From a virus: a DNA stretch of 35,316 nucleotides. Under the pieces are notes generated by a model that was given only the letters and a program-made list of their open reading frames with translations, searched no databases and was not told where the DNA came from. Positions 1 to 8,344 of this stretch are shown here, one piece after another. The stretch covers positions 1 through 35,316 of the IMG/VR virus record IMGVR_UViG_3300046782_000946; one strand, given 5' to 3'. Position numbers and translations under genes: made by a program. Numbering within the stretch: position 1 is the first letter of the stretch; each line of letters opens with the position of its first letter.

Positions 1-1431
1 CCCGGTGGCCGCTCCGCCGGGGCTACCAGCGCCTCCAGCTGCGCCGCCCGCAGTTCCAGCCCCTCCGCCAGCACCTCCACCTCCACCTCCACCTCCACCT
101 CCACCTCCACCTCCACCTCCACCTCCAGGGCCAGTCCCCATCCCAGGGAGACCTCCCAGACCGCGCATCGCAACGTCACCCTCGGTATCAAGCGAGGCAA
201 GGAGATCGTTCAGCCGCTTCAGCTCCCCGGTGTTCTGCTTCAAAACGTCACGACTCTCTCGAGTCTTATCGGATACGTCGGGGTCACCCAAGAGGTGGGC
301 CGCTACACCCTCGCCCCCAGCCCCATCGCCGCCAGGCCCACTTGGTATCGACCCAAGCCCGGCATCCTCCGCCAGGCTTTTAGTGGAGGTCCCCAGGCCC
401 AAGGCATCCCTAAAAGATTTAGCCGCAAGGATACCGGGTCCCACTATGGGAATGGCTCCAATAGCGAGGTCCTTAGCTCCCTTTTCAATAGCCTCAGGAT
501 GCTTGCTCCACGCGTTATGGATCATGCGAGTCAGTTCAAGTATCGCCTGAAGTCCATGAACGATCAACCCATCGGGAGACAGCGCGGAGGTCTGGATGTC
601 CTCCATAAAGTGCGTCCACTCCTCGGATAGTTCGTTAACGACCTTGTGATACTCCTTCGTAGAGGCCGCCATTTTTTCTTGTCTTGCCTTCTCCGCATCA
701 CTGACTTCAGTATATTTAGCCAACAGGCTCAAGATCGGATCAGCTTGCCATGCCTTCATAAACTGATTAGCGAACTGGGTAGCCTCATCTATCCTGCCGC
801 CATTTTCTGCCAGCCTATTATTGAATATCTGGGTCCTCGCCGTCATCAGTTGGGTGAGCTGGGCCTCAGTACTACCGGCATTAATGACGCCCTGGATGAC
901 CGCTTCCATCTCCTTTGCGTGGCCCTTAGCCCTCGCAACTAGTTCGATATGTTGCTGGCTACCAACCAGCCCCATCTTATAGACACCCTCCTTGAACCTG
1001 GCGACGGCGGAGTCGGCCTCGTCAGACTTAACCCCAACGCGGGCGAGCTGCTCCTCGATATTCTTTAGGGAGGCTGGGTGCATCCCCAGCATCTTCGCCT
1101 TATTATTGAGGTCCTGGAGCTTATCGGAGAAGGCCTTCAGGCTGGAGAGGCCTGCAACGACGACGGTACCGACGGCAGCTATCGCAGCACCAACGAGACC
1201 AAGCCGGCCAACGAGACCGAGGAGGGCCTTCTCGCCACCCTCTGCGGCATGGCCTAGCTCCTTGATCATCCGAGTGACCTCGGTATGGCCTCTCTTGAAC
1301 TTCTCCGTATTGGCGGAGGTCTCCCCGCTGCCGAGGCTCTGAAACTCCTTTCGCAAGGCGGCCACTGACCCAGACGCATTGTCTGTCAGGGTAATGACGA
1401 GCCTTAGTTCTTCTGTCTCAGTGTCTGCCAT
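1..1431 (-). CDS. Second tape-measure-like protein, N-terminal part (runs off the left edge)
   Basis: An open frame of 477 codons from an ATG three bases after the stop of the preceding tape-measure gene to the window edge, so the 3' end is missing. It is clearly paralogous to that neighbour: both start with a short acidic segment, then a hydrophobic Gly/Ala stretch (about residues 75-100), an NKAK(M/V)xGM motif, a DPIL motif and an SALSxDGxIVHGL motif at matching positions, then a Gly-rich linker. It is therefore probably a virion protein of the tail lumen or tip that arose by tandem duplication. The visible end is almost pure Gly/Ala/Pro from a DNA hexamer repeat. Whether it carries peptidoglycan-cutting domains like its neighbour cannot be seen here. 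The call as a tape-measure relative rests on paralogy and position. Confidence 0.75.
   Translation of the reverse strand, partial: MADTETEELRLVITLTDNASGSVAALRKEFQSLGSGETSANTEKFKRGHTEVTRMIKELGHAAEGGEKALLGLVGRLGLVGAAIAAVGTVVVAGLSSLKAFSDKLQDLNNKAKMLGMHPASLKNIEEQLARVGVKSDEADSAVARFKEGVYKMGLVGSQQHIELVARAKGHAKEMEAVIQGVINAGSTEAQLTQLMTARTQIFNNRLAENGGRIDEATQFANQFMKAWQADPILSLLAKYTEVSDAEKARQEKMAASTKEYHKVVNELSEEWTHFMEDIQTSALSPDGLIVHGLQAILELTRMIHNAWSKHPEAIEKGAKDLAIGAIPIVGPGILAAKSFRDALGLGTSTKSLAEDAGLGSIPSGPGGDGAGGEGVAAHLLGDPDVSDKTRESRDVLKQNTGELKRLNDLLASLDTEGDVAMRGLGGLPGMGTGPGGGGGGGGGGGGGGGGGGAGGGAGTAGGAAGGAGSPGGAATG
74..127. repeat. Hexanucleotide microsatellite, nine CCTCCA units
   Basis: Nine perfect head-to-tail copies of CCTCCA on the plus strand. 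On the minus strand they are read as alternating GGT and GGA codons, giving an 18-residue glycine run in the second tape-measure-like protein. Because six is a multiple of three, slippage would change linker length without breaking the frame. A shorter, similar Gly-coding run lies in the paralogous gene at about 3160-3185. Confidence 0.9.
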
Positions 1432-1434
1432 CTT

Positions 1435-4400
1435 TTAACCTGGGGCCGCTGCAGCCGCTGCGAGGTCAGCCTTAGATGGACCGCTCGGTGTGGTGGTAGA
1501 CTTCGGAGCCCCACCACCTCCCGGCGGCATTGTTCGATTAGTCTCTGTACTCTTGAACCCTCCACTACCCTCTACCTTAACGGACGTATTGGCTGGGGCA
1601 TTGATGTTGGCAGTCAGCTTACCGCCCGCATCAACCTTTATGGTCCTCACGCTCTTGGGAGCAGCAGCGGCATCTACAGTTGCCCTATCCTCACCACCAG
1701 CGCTCGCTATTTGCGCTTGCTTCAGATGCTCTTCGCCATATAGAGTATCAATCGATACGTGGCCCGTATCCTTATGCCCCCAATTCTCACCACCACTTAT
1801 ACCCCAGCGCTTCTCAAAGCCGGCCATTAAATCACGATGGCTGTCTATCCACTTTCGTACATCTGGATCAACAACGTCCCGGCTGTGTTGCGCCCAATCA
1901 ACGGCAAGGGCATTGGGATGCTGCGATGGGTTACCCCGCATCCCCGGACCACCAAGCGACCTGACTGGCGCTCCAGCCGCAATCAAGTCATTAAAGAACC
2001 CCTTAAACTGCCCAGCGGCTTTCTTATTGACGGTCACCTTCTGACCGTTGGAGAGCGTCACCGTCTCAAGCTGAGACCCAGGTGCTATTCGCGCCCCAGT
2101 CGGAGCATTGAAGCGGCCGCCGTGTGAACCAGGGCCACCACTACCAGGATCGTCACCAGGAAGAACACCTCCCTCTTTTGGCCCAACGGGGGCACCAGCC
2201 TTAGACCCCCCGGGAGTTACTGATGCTGCCGCAGAGGCAGCGTGTACCGGTCCCTGCTTTCTATCATCGTTAGCCGCATCTCTCGCCTTCGACGGCACCA
2301 GCTCTTGGCCAGAACCTCGAGAAGTTATCGACGCCATCCCATTAGGACCCACGGTGAGCTGAAGTCCCTCAGGATGTTTTCTCCCCTCCTCTATGAGGTG
2401 CTGCTTAAACTTCGGCCACTCAGACGCCTTGATGGAGAAGCATCCAGCGGTGTAGAGCTTATCCAGATTATCGTTAAATGCACGATGGATCTGAACGCCT
2501 TCCCAGTCGTGAGACCCCTTATACGTTCCTCCTAATCCACCAAGAGTGGCTACAGAACCGATCCTATTGCCAACGGGTCCAAGCTGACCCTTACCGCCAT
2601 ATGGAGTTGCGACGTTAATATTATACGTCCCATATTCAATAGCCCCGGCGCCGCCTCCGCCACTGCCCCAGTGGTATGTTTGACCACCGAGAGTAACCCC
2701 GCCGTGCTCATAGTACTGGTGGCCCTTCTGGTCCGCAAGCGAATAGCCGCCCGGTCCAACACTGCGAGGAGCGGCACCACCACCTGGCGCGGCAGGAGAC
2801 TGAGGAGGAGCGGCCGAGGCATCGGGAGTAGGACGACGAACTGCCGGACCGCTAGGTGATCCTGGAAGTCCCCGCACACCTGTCGCACTACCCCCGCCTC
2901 CACCGCCACCATAGCCTGCCGTCGGCGGATAGGTCATCCCACTTTCAGGATCATAACCTCCACCGCGTGACGCCGCTGGACCGCTCTGAGTACCAGGGAG
3001 CCCTTGGACTCCCTCGGCGCCACGAACAGCCGGAGCCTCTGACGGTGAAGCTAAAGGCTCCGTTGGCTTTGACTCGGTGGTTGTAGGACTGCTCGGAGAG
3101 GTTGATTGAGTAGCACCCGGGCCGGTACCAGGCCCAACACTACTTCCGTTAGGACCTCCGCCTCCGCCTCCGCCTCCGCCTCCTCCAATACCCATTCCCC
3201 CACGACCGAGTAGTCTCCCAAGACCTTGACGACCCTCACCACCCTCATCGAGCAGCTTGAAATACTCGTTTAGCTTTTTAACTTGAGTAGTATTCTCGTT
3301 CAAATCCTTCAGGTAGTCGTCCTTGATATCGGCAACCGCTGCACGAGTCTCATTGCGTCGATCTTCAATATGCTCCGACGCAGGCTTACTGGCGAGCCAC
3401 TCATCAAAGTGTTTAAAGGCTCCTCCACCCGAGCGCTGGCCTTCGCCTTCGCCTCCGCCAGTAGCCGGAAGGTCGGCGAACCTCAGCGGGGCCGTGCCTG
3501 TATTCTTTGAGGGACCGGCCAGCCAGGGAGAGTGTCGGAGGTCTTCCTCACGAGTAGACCGCGGTACATCGGTAGGCTGCCCACCACCGGCAGGCTGCTT
3601 AGCACCGTCACCGTGAAGTTTATTGTATATCTGATTGGCTGCACTGAGTGGCGAGACTAGAAAAGACAGTACGGTCGTAAAATACTTTGCGGTTGGAGAG
3701 TCGAAGATACCATTCCAACCTGAGTGGATCTCCTTCAGTATGCTGTTCGCCAGCTCAAGGCCATGGACGATGACCCCGTCTGCGCTTAAAGCACTCGTCG
3801 AGAGGTCCTCGGTGAACTTCTCCCACTCCTTGCCGATCTCAAAAGTCGTATCTCTAAACTTCTCAGTCGCCTTCTGTTGGTCCTGAAATCGCTTAGACTT
3901 TTCCGCCATAAACTTATCAATGGCGCCGGTGACGCCCAGTATCGGATCAAGCTTCCAAAGTTGCATGAACCTGCTGGCGGCCTGGGCGGCCTTCTCGCGA
4001 GTACCTCCCTGCTGGTGCAGTACGTTATCATAAACGTTCTGACGCTGAGTAAGTATCTCATTCAATTGACCCGACTGGGTCGTCTGCGCCTCGACCTTCC
4101 TGATGGCGTCAAGCATGACCGGACCGTATGCCCCGGCGGCCTGAACCATCTCGGTTAATTTTCCAGTCTCTGGTCTGGCGAGCTCAGAGAGGGTCCGAAC
4201 CATACCTCCCAGGCTCTCCTCGACGACGCCAGCACCGACGCCGAGTTTCTCATACTGCTCCGAGATATGCTTGAGCTCGGCAGGATCCATACCGATGACT
4301 TTGGCCTTATTCGAAATCTCCTGGATCTTTGCAGCGAACTCACTGAGGCTACCAATACCAACGGCAATGGTAGCGGCAGTCCCCGCCATCGCGGCACCCG

Positions 4401-4635
4401 CGGCACCAAACTTACCTATGTACTTGGTCAGCCCCTCAAACCCTCTAGTGGACTCCTTCGCTAGCTCCTTGATCTCCTTTCCCAAGTCCTGATTGTGGGA
4501 CTGGAATTTATTCACAACTCCCTGGGCGCTTGCCCCGAGGGAGCTAAGCTCCTCGCGTAGCTTTGCCAACCCCGCAGACGCCTGGTCGTCGAGGGTGACT
4601 TGAAGCTGTAAGTGCTGCTGCTGTTCGGCGGGCAC
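1435..4635 (-). CDS. Tail tape measure protein with two peptidoglycan-hydrolase-like domains
   Basis: 1066 residues, starting at a GTG directly abutting the stop of the frameshifted chaperone product. The position after the chaperone is the classic place for the tape measure, which sets tail length and is ejected into the cell envelope. In order: coiled-coil N-terminus; hydrophobic segment about 75-97; helical region to about 350; Gly-rich linkers about 480-620. Residues 655-760 look like an L,D-transpeptidase (YkuD/DUF2778-like) fold, with His717 followed by an AGC motif at Cys732. Residues 840-970 look like an M15/VanY-type D,D-carboxypeptidase, with His906, Asp913 in HPNALAVDW and His959 in DTGHVSI. 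Both domains would help the tail cross peptidoglycan. The domain calls come from motifs only. Confidence 0.82.
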   Translation of the reverse strand: MPAEQQQHLQLQVTLDDQASAGLAKLREELSSLGASAQGVVNKFQSHNQDLGKEIKELAKESTRGFEGLTKYIGKFGAAGAAMAGTAATIAVGIGSLSEFAAKIQEISNKAKVIGMDPAELKHISEQYEKLGVGAGVVEESLGGMVRTLSELARPETGKLTEMVQAAGAYGPVMLDAIRKVEAQTTQSGQLNEILTQRQNVYDNVLHQQGGTREKAAQAASRFMQLWKLDPILGVTGAIDKFMAEKSKRFQDQQKATEKFRDTTFEIGKEWEKFTEDLSTSALSADGVIVHGLELANSILKEIHSGWNGIFDSPTAKYFTTVLSFLVSPLSAANQIYNKLHGDGAKQPAGGGQPTDVPRSTREEDLRHSPWLAGPSKNTGTAPLRFADLPATGGGEGEGQRSGGGAFKHFDEWLASKPASEHIEDRRNETRAAVADIKDDYLKDLNENTTQVKKLNEYFKLLDEGGEGRQGLGRLLGRGGMGIGGGGGGGGGGGPNGSSVGPGTGPGATQSTSPSSPTTTESKPTEPLASPSEAPAVRGAEGVQGLPGTQSGPAASRGGGYDPESGMTYPPTAGYGGGGGGGSATGVRGLPGSPSGPAVRRPTPDASAAPPQSPAAPGGGAAPRSVGPGGYSLADQKGHQYYEHGGVTLGGQTYHWGSGGGGAGAIEYGTYNINVATPYGGKGQLGPVGNRIGSVATLGGLGGTYKGSHDWEGVQIHRAFNDNLDKLYTAGCFSIKASEWPKFKQHLIEEGRKHPEGLQLTVGPNGMASITSRGSGQELVPSKARDAANDDRKQGPVHAASAAASVTPGGSKAGAPVGPKEGGVLPGDDPGSGGPGSHGGRFNAPTGARIAPGSQLETVTLSNGQKVTVNKKAAGQFKGFFNDLIAAGAPVRSLGGPGMRGNPSQHPNALAVDWAQHSRDVVDPDVRKWIDSHRDLMAGFEKRWGISGGENWGHKDTGHVSIDTLYGEEHLKQAQIASAGGEDRATVDAAAAPKSVRTIKVDAGGKLTANINAPANTSVKVEGSGGFKSTETNRTMPPGGGGAPKSTTTPSGPSKADLAAAAAAPG

Positions 4636-5288
4636 CTAGTCCTCGCGCTTGCGCTGGCGCTCCAGTTGGGCCGTCCTGCTCAAATGCAGGCGTACCTCGC
4701 TAATTGGCATATCAAGAAAGAGGCGAGGGTCGAGGTGGTAGTAGCTGGCTAACCGGTAGCAGTCGAGGATCATACCGTCGTCTACGGTAGGGTTCACCAG
4801 GCCCGAAGATCTGGTAAAAAAAATTTTCTCAGGCGATAGGCGCAGCTATTCCAGTCGCGAGTATCCATCATCTCGAGCAGTGGCGGGAGCACTCCACAGA
4901 GCGCACCCATGATGTAGGTCATCTTCCGCTCTTCGATGATGATCTCCCCGTCCCACAGCATCCTCGTCGGATTGCCGATACGGTTAATCTCCCCGGCCCG
5001 AGGCTCCCTGAAGGTAAGGCTGGTGATCTCCTCACCCTTGTCGTTCCTAATCGGCTTATAGAGGAGTTGAACAGTAATGGGCCAATCCTCCGCACTACTG
5101 GCGATATCCTTACGCAACTGATCAGCCTCACTCAGAGGGGCCTCGATAGGAGGAGGCTCTGCCTTGATCTGAGTAGGAAGGGGCTGCTGAGGTGGATTGG
5201 TCTGCGGCTCGATGACTGGCTGCGTGATGGGCTGAAAGCCCTCGCGCACCTTGGATCCGTTACCTGATATTCTGACTTGCTCACTCAC
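4636..5288 (-). CDS. Long tail assembly chaperone (-1 frameshift product)
   Basis: If about one ribosome in many slips back one base at the T TTT TTA site (4815-4821), translation continues 59 codons past the short product, giving about 217 residues and ending right at the tape-measure GTG. The -1 frame is open from the slip to its TAG. It encodes a helical tail with LASYYHLDPRLFLDMPISEV, very like the downstream half of Mu gp42-type and lambda-T-type chaperones, where a histidine/aromatic patch is followed by a short MP-x-x-E motif. Such short/long chaperone pairs coat the tape measure during tail assembly. The frame relation was worked out base by base; the frameshift itself is inferred from site, frame and family precedent. 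Confidence 0.8.
4794..5288 (-). CDS. Short tail assembly chaperone (Mu gp41 / PF10109-like)
   Basis: 164 residues. The first 55 residues are Pro/Gln-rich and probably disordered. The folded part (about 68-158) has the ITVQLLYKPI...ITSLTFREPRAGE pattern of the Mu gp41/tail assembly protein E family. It sits between the tail tube genes and the tape measure, as expected for the chaperone that binds the tape measure before tube polymerisation. The last six codons follow a run of eight T residues that forms the slippery site. The ATG is well placed, with an AAGGAGAAAG ribosome binding site just upstream (about 5290-5305). Confidence 0.82.
   Translation of the reverse strand: MSEQVRISGNGSKVREGFQPITQPVIEPQTNPPQQPLPTQIKAEPPPIEAPLSEADQLRKDIASSAEDWPITVQLLYKPIRNDKGEEITSLTFREPRAGEINRIGNPTRMLWDGEIIIEERKMTYIMGALCGVLPPLLEMMDTRDWNSCAYRLRKFFLPDLRAW
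4798..4823 (-). other. Programmed -1 frameshift signal: slippery T TTT TTA plus hairpin
   Basis: On the minus strand the zero-frame codons TTT TTT TTA give the heptamer T TTT TTA (4815-4821), a classical -1 slippery sequence. Directly after it, CCAGATC and GGCCTGG enclose a TTCG loop (4798-4814), forming a short stem with one mismatch, one wobble and a C(UUCG)G tetraloop. The stem starts immediately after the heptamer, closer than the usual 5-9 nt spacer, so its role is less certain than that of the slippery run. Confidence 0.78.
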
Positions 5289-5309
5289 GTTACTTTCTCC
5301 TTTTTCAAG

Positions 5310-5474
5310 TCACCAGTTCTTTATCGAGAAGTGAAGCACGACGATCAAGAGTGTAATGACGATCAGCCATCTCCACGTGAATGCGACAAACAGTATAGAG
5401 CCAGCCAGCAACACAATGATGGCGGCCCCGATCACCTCCAGTACATTCGCTATTTTCTCACCAACGTAGTTCAT
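5310..5474 (-). CDS. Small two-TM membrane protein (possible holin-like)
   Basis: 54 codons, with the ATG overlapping the stop of the second tail tube gene (ATGA), so it is translationally coupled. The product has two hydrophobic helices (about residues 11-31 and 37-49) split by a short WRW-containing turn, and a basic C-terminus, IKNW. It lies between tail tube and chaperone, an unusual place for a membrane protein. Holin or superinfection-exclusion functions are possible, but no family is recognised. The coding call rests on the clean start overlap, the hydrophobic pattern and the lack of any other gene in this gap. Confidence 0.6.
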   Translation of the reverse strand: MNYVGEKIANVLEVIGAAIIVLLAGSILFVAFTWRWLIVITLLIVVLHFSIKNW

Positions 5475-5872
5475 CCGCCAGCGGGTCCCTTACCAGTTGA
5501 CACACCCGCCAAGGAGAACTCCTGACAGGCAAGACCCTCCCACCTGACGTGAACCACGCCATCTCGAGTATTCTCCTCGAGAGCTGCCTTGCACATCGCC
5601 CCCGTGAGAGTGTACACCATCCCATTTGCCAGCTTGGCGACGACAGTGACGTTCACTTGGGTCTCAAGGTCCTCAAGCAACATCTCGGGGATCGCAGTGA
5701 GGTCGCCCTCTATAAAGGGGACGCGGGGAGTCTCGTGGTACCCGCAAACCCCTTCCTGCCCCGCCACCATCGTTCTCTCCACCGATGACGGACTGACGAC
5801 AAAGTTACCGCGAAGAGCCCACTGGACTTGATTGACTGTAAGGTAGGCGGTGCCTGCGAGTTTTCTAGCCAT
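5471..5872 (-). CDS. Tail tube protein, second copy (Mu gpM-like)
   Basis: 133 residues, of the phage tail tube family (PF10618-like, Mu gpM), whose hexameric rings stack inside the sheath. By eye it is roughly two-thirds identical to the upstream copy over about 120 residues. Shared blocks include ALRGNF.VSPS.VERTM.AGQ, PRVP.IEGDL and CKAALEENTRDG. It adds an 11-residue Gly-rich tail absent from the first copy. The gene starts six bases after the first copy ends. Keeping two complete copies suggests distinct roles, for example shaft versus end rings, rather than decay. Confidence 0.85.
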   Translation of the reverse strand: MARKLAGTAYLTVNQVQWALRGNFVVSPSSVERTMVAGQEGVCGYHETPRVPFIEGDLTAIPEMLLEDLETQVNVTVVAKLANGMVYTLTGAMCKAALEENTRDGVVHVRWEGLACQEFSLAGVSTGKGPAGG

Positions 5873-5878
5873 AGGTCC

Positions 5879-6247
5879 TCAGGCGATGCTGATCTCCTGG
5901 CAGGAGAGCCCTTCCCAGCGGACCCTGACCTGACCATCTCGAGTATTCTCCTCGAGAGCAGCCTTGCAGGTGCCACCCGTAAGGGTGTACTGCATCCCGT
6001 TGGCGAGCTGGGCGACGACGGTCACGTCAGTCTCACCCTCAAGGTCCTCGAGCAAAAGACCCGGCACGGCGGACAGGTCTCCCTCGATATACGGTACGCG
6101 GGGCAGCTCCTGGTAGCCGTGGACGCCGTCCTGCCCCGCAATCATTGTGCGCTCTACTGCACTCGGGCTGACGGTAAAGTTGCCGCGGAGGGCAAGCTGC
6201 GTGCCGTCCACGGTGAGGAACGCAGTACCTGCGAAGCGTTGCGCCAT
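5879..6247 (-). CDS. Tail tube protein, first copy (Mu gpM-like)
   Basis: 122 residues, a compact beta-rich protein that matches the Mu-type tail tube family in length and in the ALRGNFTVSPSAVERT start. It follows the sheath gene by one small gene, the usual sheath-tube order of contractile tails. The paralogous second copy follows directly. The start ATG has an AGGAGACGGCT-type ribosome binding site. No internal stops or frameshifts are seen. Confidence 0.87.
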   Translation of the reverse strand: MAQRFAGTAFLTVDGTQLALRGNFTVSPSAVERTMIAGQDGVHGYQELPRVPYIEGDLSAVPGLLLEDLEGETDVTVVAQLANGMQYTLTGGTCKAALEENTRDGQVRVRWEGLSCQEISIA

Positions 6248-6273
6248 AGCCGTCTCCTATTCTCTGGCGGGAT

Positions 6274-6660
6274 TTACTTGCGAACCTTTGTTCCAGAGGC
6301 AGCTAAGGCAGCCTCGGGGACATCGAGAGCGATGGCGAACTGGCGGCGCTCGCTCTGTTTGACGGGAGCGTCTCTGCTCCCGGACCTGATCTTCAGCCAG
6401 GCAAAGGCCTTGGTCCACTCACCACCGCCCTTGACGATAACGGCGGTCCCTGGGATACATGGAACCATTACCTCGTCGCCATCTTTATCGAACAGATCGT
6501 TATAGAGCTCACCGTTCGACGAGATCTGGAACGAGATATTGGCGTCGTCCCAGTACTCTGACATGGTGATACGGACGATCTCACCAGCAGTGAGGTCAAC
6601 CCCGTTGGACAGGCTCTCACCCTCCTGAATATCGGGACCTTCCACGATTACGAGCGGCAT
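6274..6660 (-). CDS. Unrecognised structural-module protein between sheath and tube
   Basis: 128 residues, acidic N-terminal half and basic C-terminus (SGTKVRK). I do not recognise a family. The pattern of short alternating hydrophobic stretches suggests a beta-sandwich. It has good codon usage, an AGGAGAAG ribosome binding site, and lies 41 nt after the sheath and 26 nt before the tail tube. Position suggests a tail or baseplate accessory, or another tube-like or decoration protein. Confidence 0.7.
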   Translation of the reverse strand: MPLVIVEGPDIQEGESLSNGVDLTAGEIVRITMSEYWDDANISFQISSNGELYNDLFDKDGDEVMVPCIPGTAVIVKGGGEWTKAFAWLKIRSGSRDAPVKQSERRQFAIALDVPEAALAASGTKVRK

Positions 6661-6701
6661 CCAAGTCTTCTCCTAATGAAGGCCGTCAGGCCTAGGGTTG
6701 A

Positions 6702-8300
6702 CTACTGCGGAGCACTACCAGAGGCCTGATAGGGCGGAGGGGCGCGGCCGATAATCTCAAGATCGATACCGCGGTCATACTGGAGGCGGAACTGAGCAAG
6801 CACCGCAAAGATACGGAGCTGGTTGATCAGGTCCGGCGGGTAGAGCACGTTGATCCGGTTAGGGTCGTTCGGGTCGCGCTCGACGATCAGGTTGGCCTTG
6901 AACGCCTTGAGGTTCTCGACCAAGCCATTCCACATATCGATCTGGTAGTCGCTAACCAGCTCGGCCTTGATGATGCCCGGCGTTACGATGGCCTGACCAG
7001 GACCAAACTTGGTCCCGTCGTCAGCCAGCTTATGGCGCGGGAATTTCGAGGTGATGACATGCTTCTGATTGCGCAGGAGCTTAGCGAGCGTCGCCAGGGT
7101 CGTCACCAGCTCGTAGGCATCGTCGGGAGCACCCCACAAGTTGAGCTGGTACGTAGTCTGCTCACGCAGGATCATCGGCTGGCGATCACTACCGGTCTCC
7201 TGGATTGCTAGTCCGTTGGAGGCCAGACTGTTGAGCTCTGGGAAGTCGAAGCGATCCTCCCTCGGACACCCCTTGATCTTATTCAGAGCAAGCGTTTGGA
7301 GGGGGCGCGCAGGGTCGTTGATCAGAGCCCGCTGGGCCTTTGCGGCATATGCTGCGGCCGCCTCGAACATCGGACTTACCGTCGTCTGCTCGAATGACAT
7401 AATCGACGTTATACCGCTATTGAGCGTATCTCCGAACAGGATCAGATCGGCATAGGTCCCGCGCTTGGCCGAGAAGACGTGACCAAACTGCTGGCGCTCC
7501 CAGCCCCAGCGACCTTGATCGGTGAAGCCATACTCCTGATCCCACTCGAATATACTATTAGTGTCGTTATAGGGCAGAGCCACATATTCGAAGGCATCCT
7601 TCTGGATGGCAGAGATCGCGTTGTCCATCACGGGGACGCCTACGCCACCGGAGAGGAGACCGCCAACAGGCAGTGTGATCCCGAGCCCCGGAGGAGTAAT
7701 CTCGCTCCCAAGCGAGCCGTAGTAGTTCATGGTGATGGTTATCTCATTACCGTTGACGCCCTTGAACGTGGCCGTCAGATCGACGTCGCTACCTCCTAAG
7801 GCGCTCACGGTGGCAGTGACCGGGAGGGCCGGGGTACCGTTCTCGGAGTATGAGTTGTTGATCTGATCGGCGATTGCCTGAGCGATGTCTGCGGTCGTAT
7901 CGGTCGACATGACGTTGACCGGGATGGGGGTCCCTGCGATATAGAGATGGATCGTACCGGCAGAGGTCGGTGCGTCCGCAATGGCGATGGTACCCGTCGC
8001 GGCCGTAGCCCCAACCGGCTCCGCCAGGGGGAGGCCCCACACCTCGTTGGCGAAGTTATTGTTATAGTACGCCTGGAACATGCGGCTCAGCTCGGAGCCC
8101 GCGCCGAAGTGCTGGTCCGCCTGCGACTGCGAGCCGATAGGGATCGGAACGTCCGGCGGTGCATCGCCGTCCGAGGTCATGATACCCACCATCAGCGCCT
8201 TGAGGTTGATCGTGGGCAGGCCCGCCATCGAGGGGTCCACTTCGACCCAGTATAAAGGTACCTTGATGTTAGCGGGAATGTTGGCAAACGAGATAGGCAT
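6702..8300 (-). CDS. Contractile tail sheath protein (Mu gpL-like)
   Basis: 532 residues, close to the usual length of Mu-type sheath proteins. Evidence includes the N-terminal IPANIKVPLYWVEVD segment, the inserted beta domain about 80-230 (Ala/Thr/Gly rich), and a C-terminal module with NQLRIFAVLAQFRLQYD typical of the sheath family. The sheath surrounds the tube and contracts to drive it through the host envelope. Its presence makes this a myovirus-type tail. The gene begins with ATG after an AAGGAGCAGG ribosome binding site. Confidence 0.9.
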   Translation of the reverse strand: MPISFANIPANIKVPLYWVEVDPSMAGLPTINLKALMVGIMTSDGDAPPDVPIPIGSQSQADQHFGAGSELSRMFQAYYNNNFANEVWGLPLAEPVGATAATGTIAIADAPTSAGTIHLYIAGTPIPVNVMSTDTTADIAQAIADQINNSYSENGTPALPVTATVSALGGSDVDLTATFKGVNGNEITITMNYYGSLGSEITPPGLGITLPVGGLLSGGVGVPVMDNAISAIQKDAFEYVALPYNDTNSIFEWDQEYGFTDQGRWGWERQQFGHVFSAKRGTYADLILFGDTLNSGITSIMSFEQTTVSPMFEAAAAYAAKAQRALINDPARPLQTLALNKIKGCPREDRFDFPELNSLASNGLAIQETGSDRQPMILREQTTYQLNLWGAPDDAYELVTTLATLAKLLRNQKHVITSKFPRHKLADDGTKFGPGQAIVTPGIIKAELVSDYQIDMWNGLVENLKAFKANLIVERDPNDPNRINVLYPPDLINQLRIFAVLAQFRLQYDRGIDLEIIGRAPPPYQASGSAPQ

Positions 8301-8344
8301 TTTCCTGCTCCTTCCGTGAGTGGATGACTAAGGGCCTAAACCCT

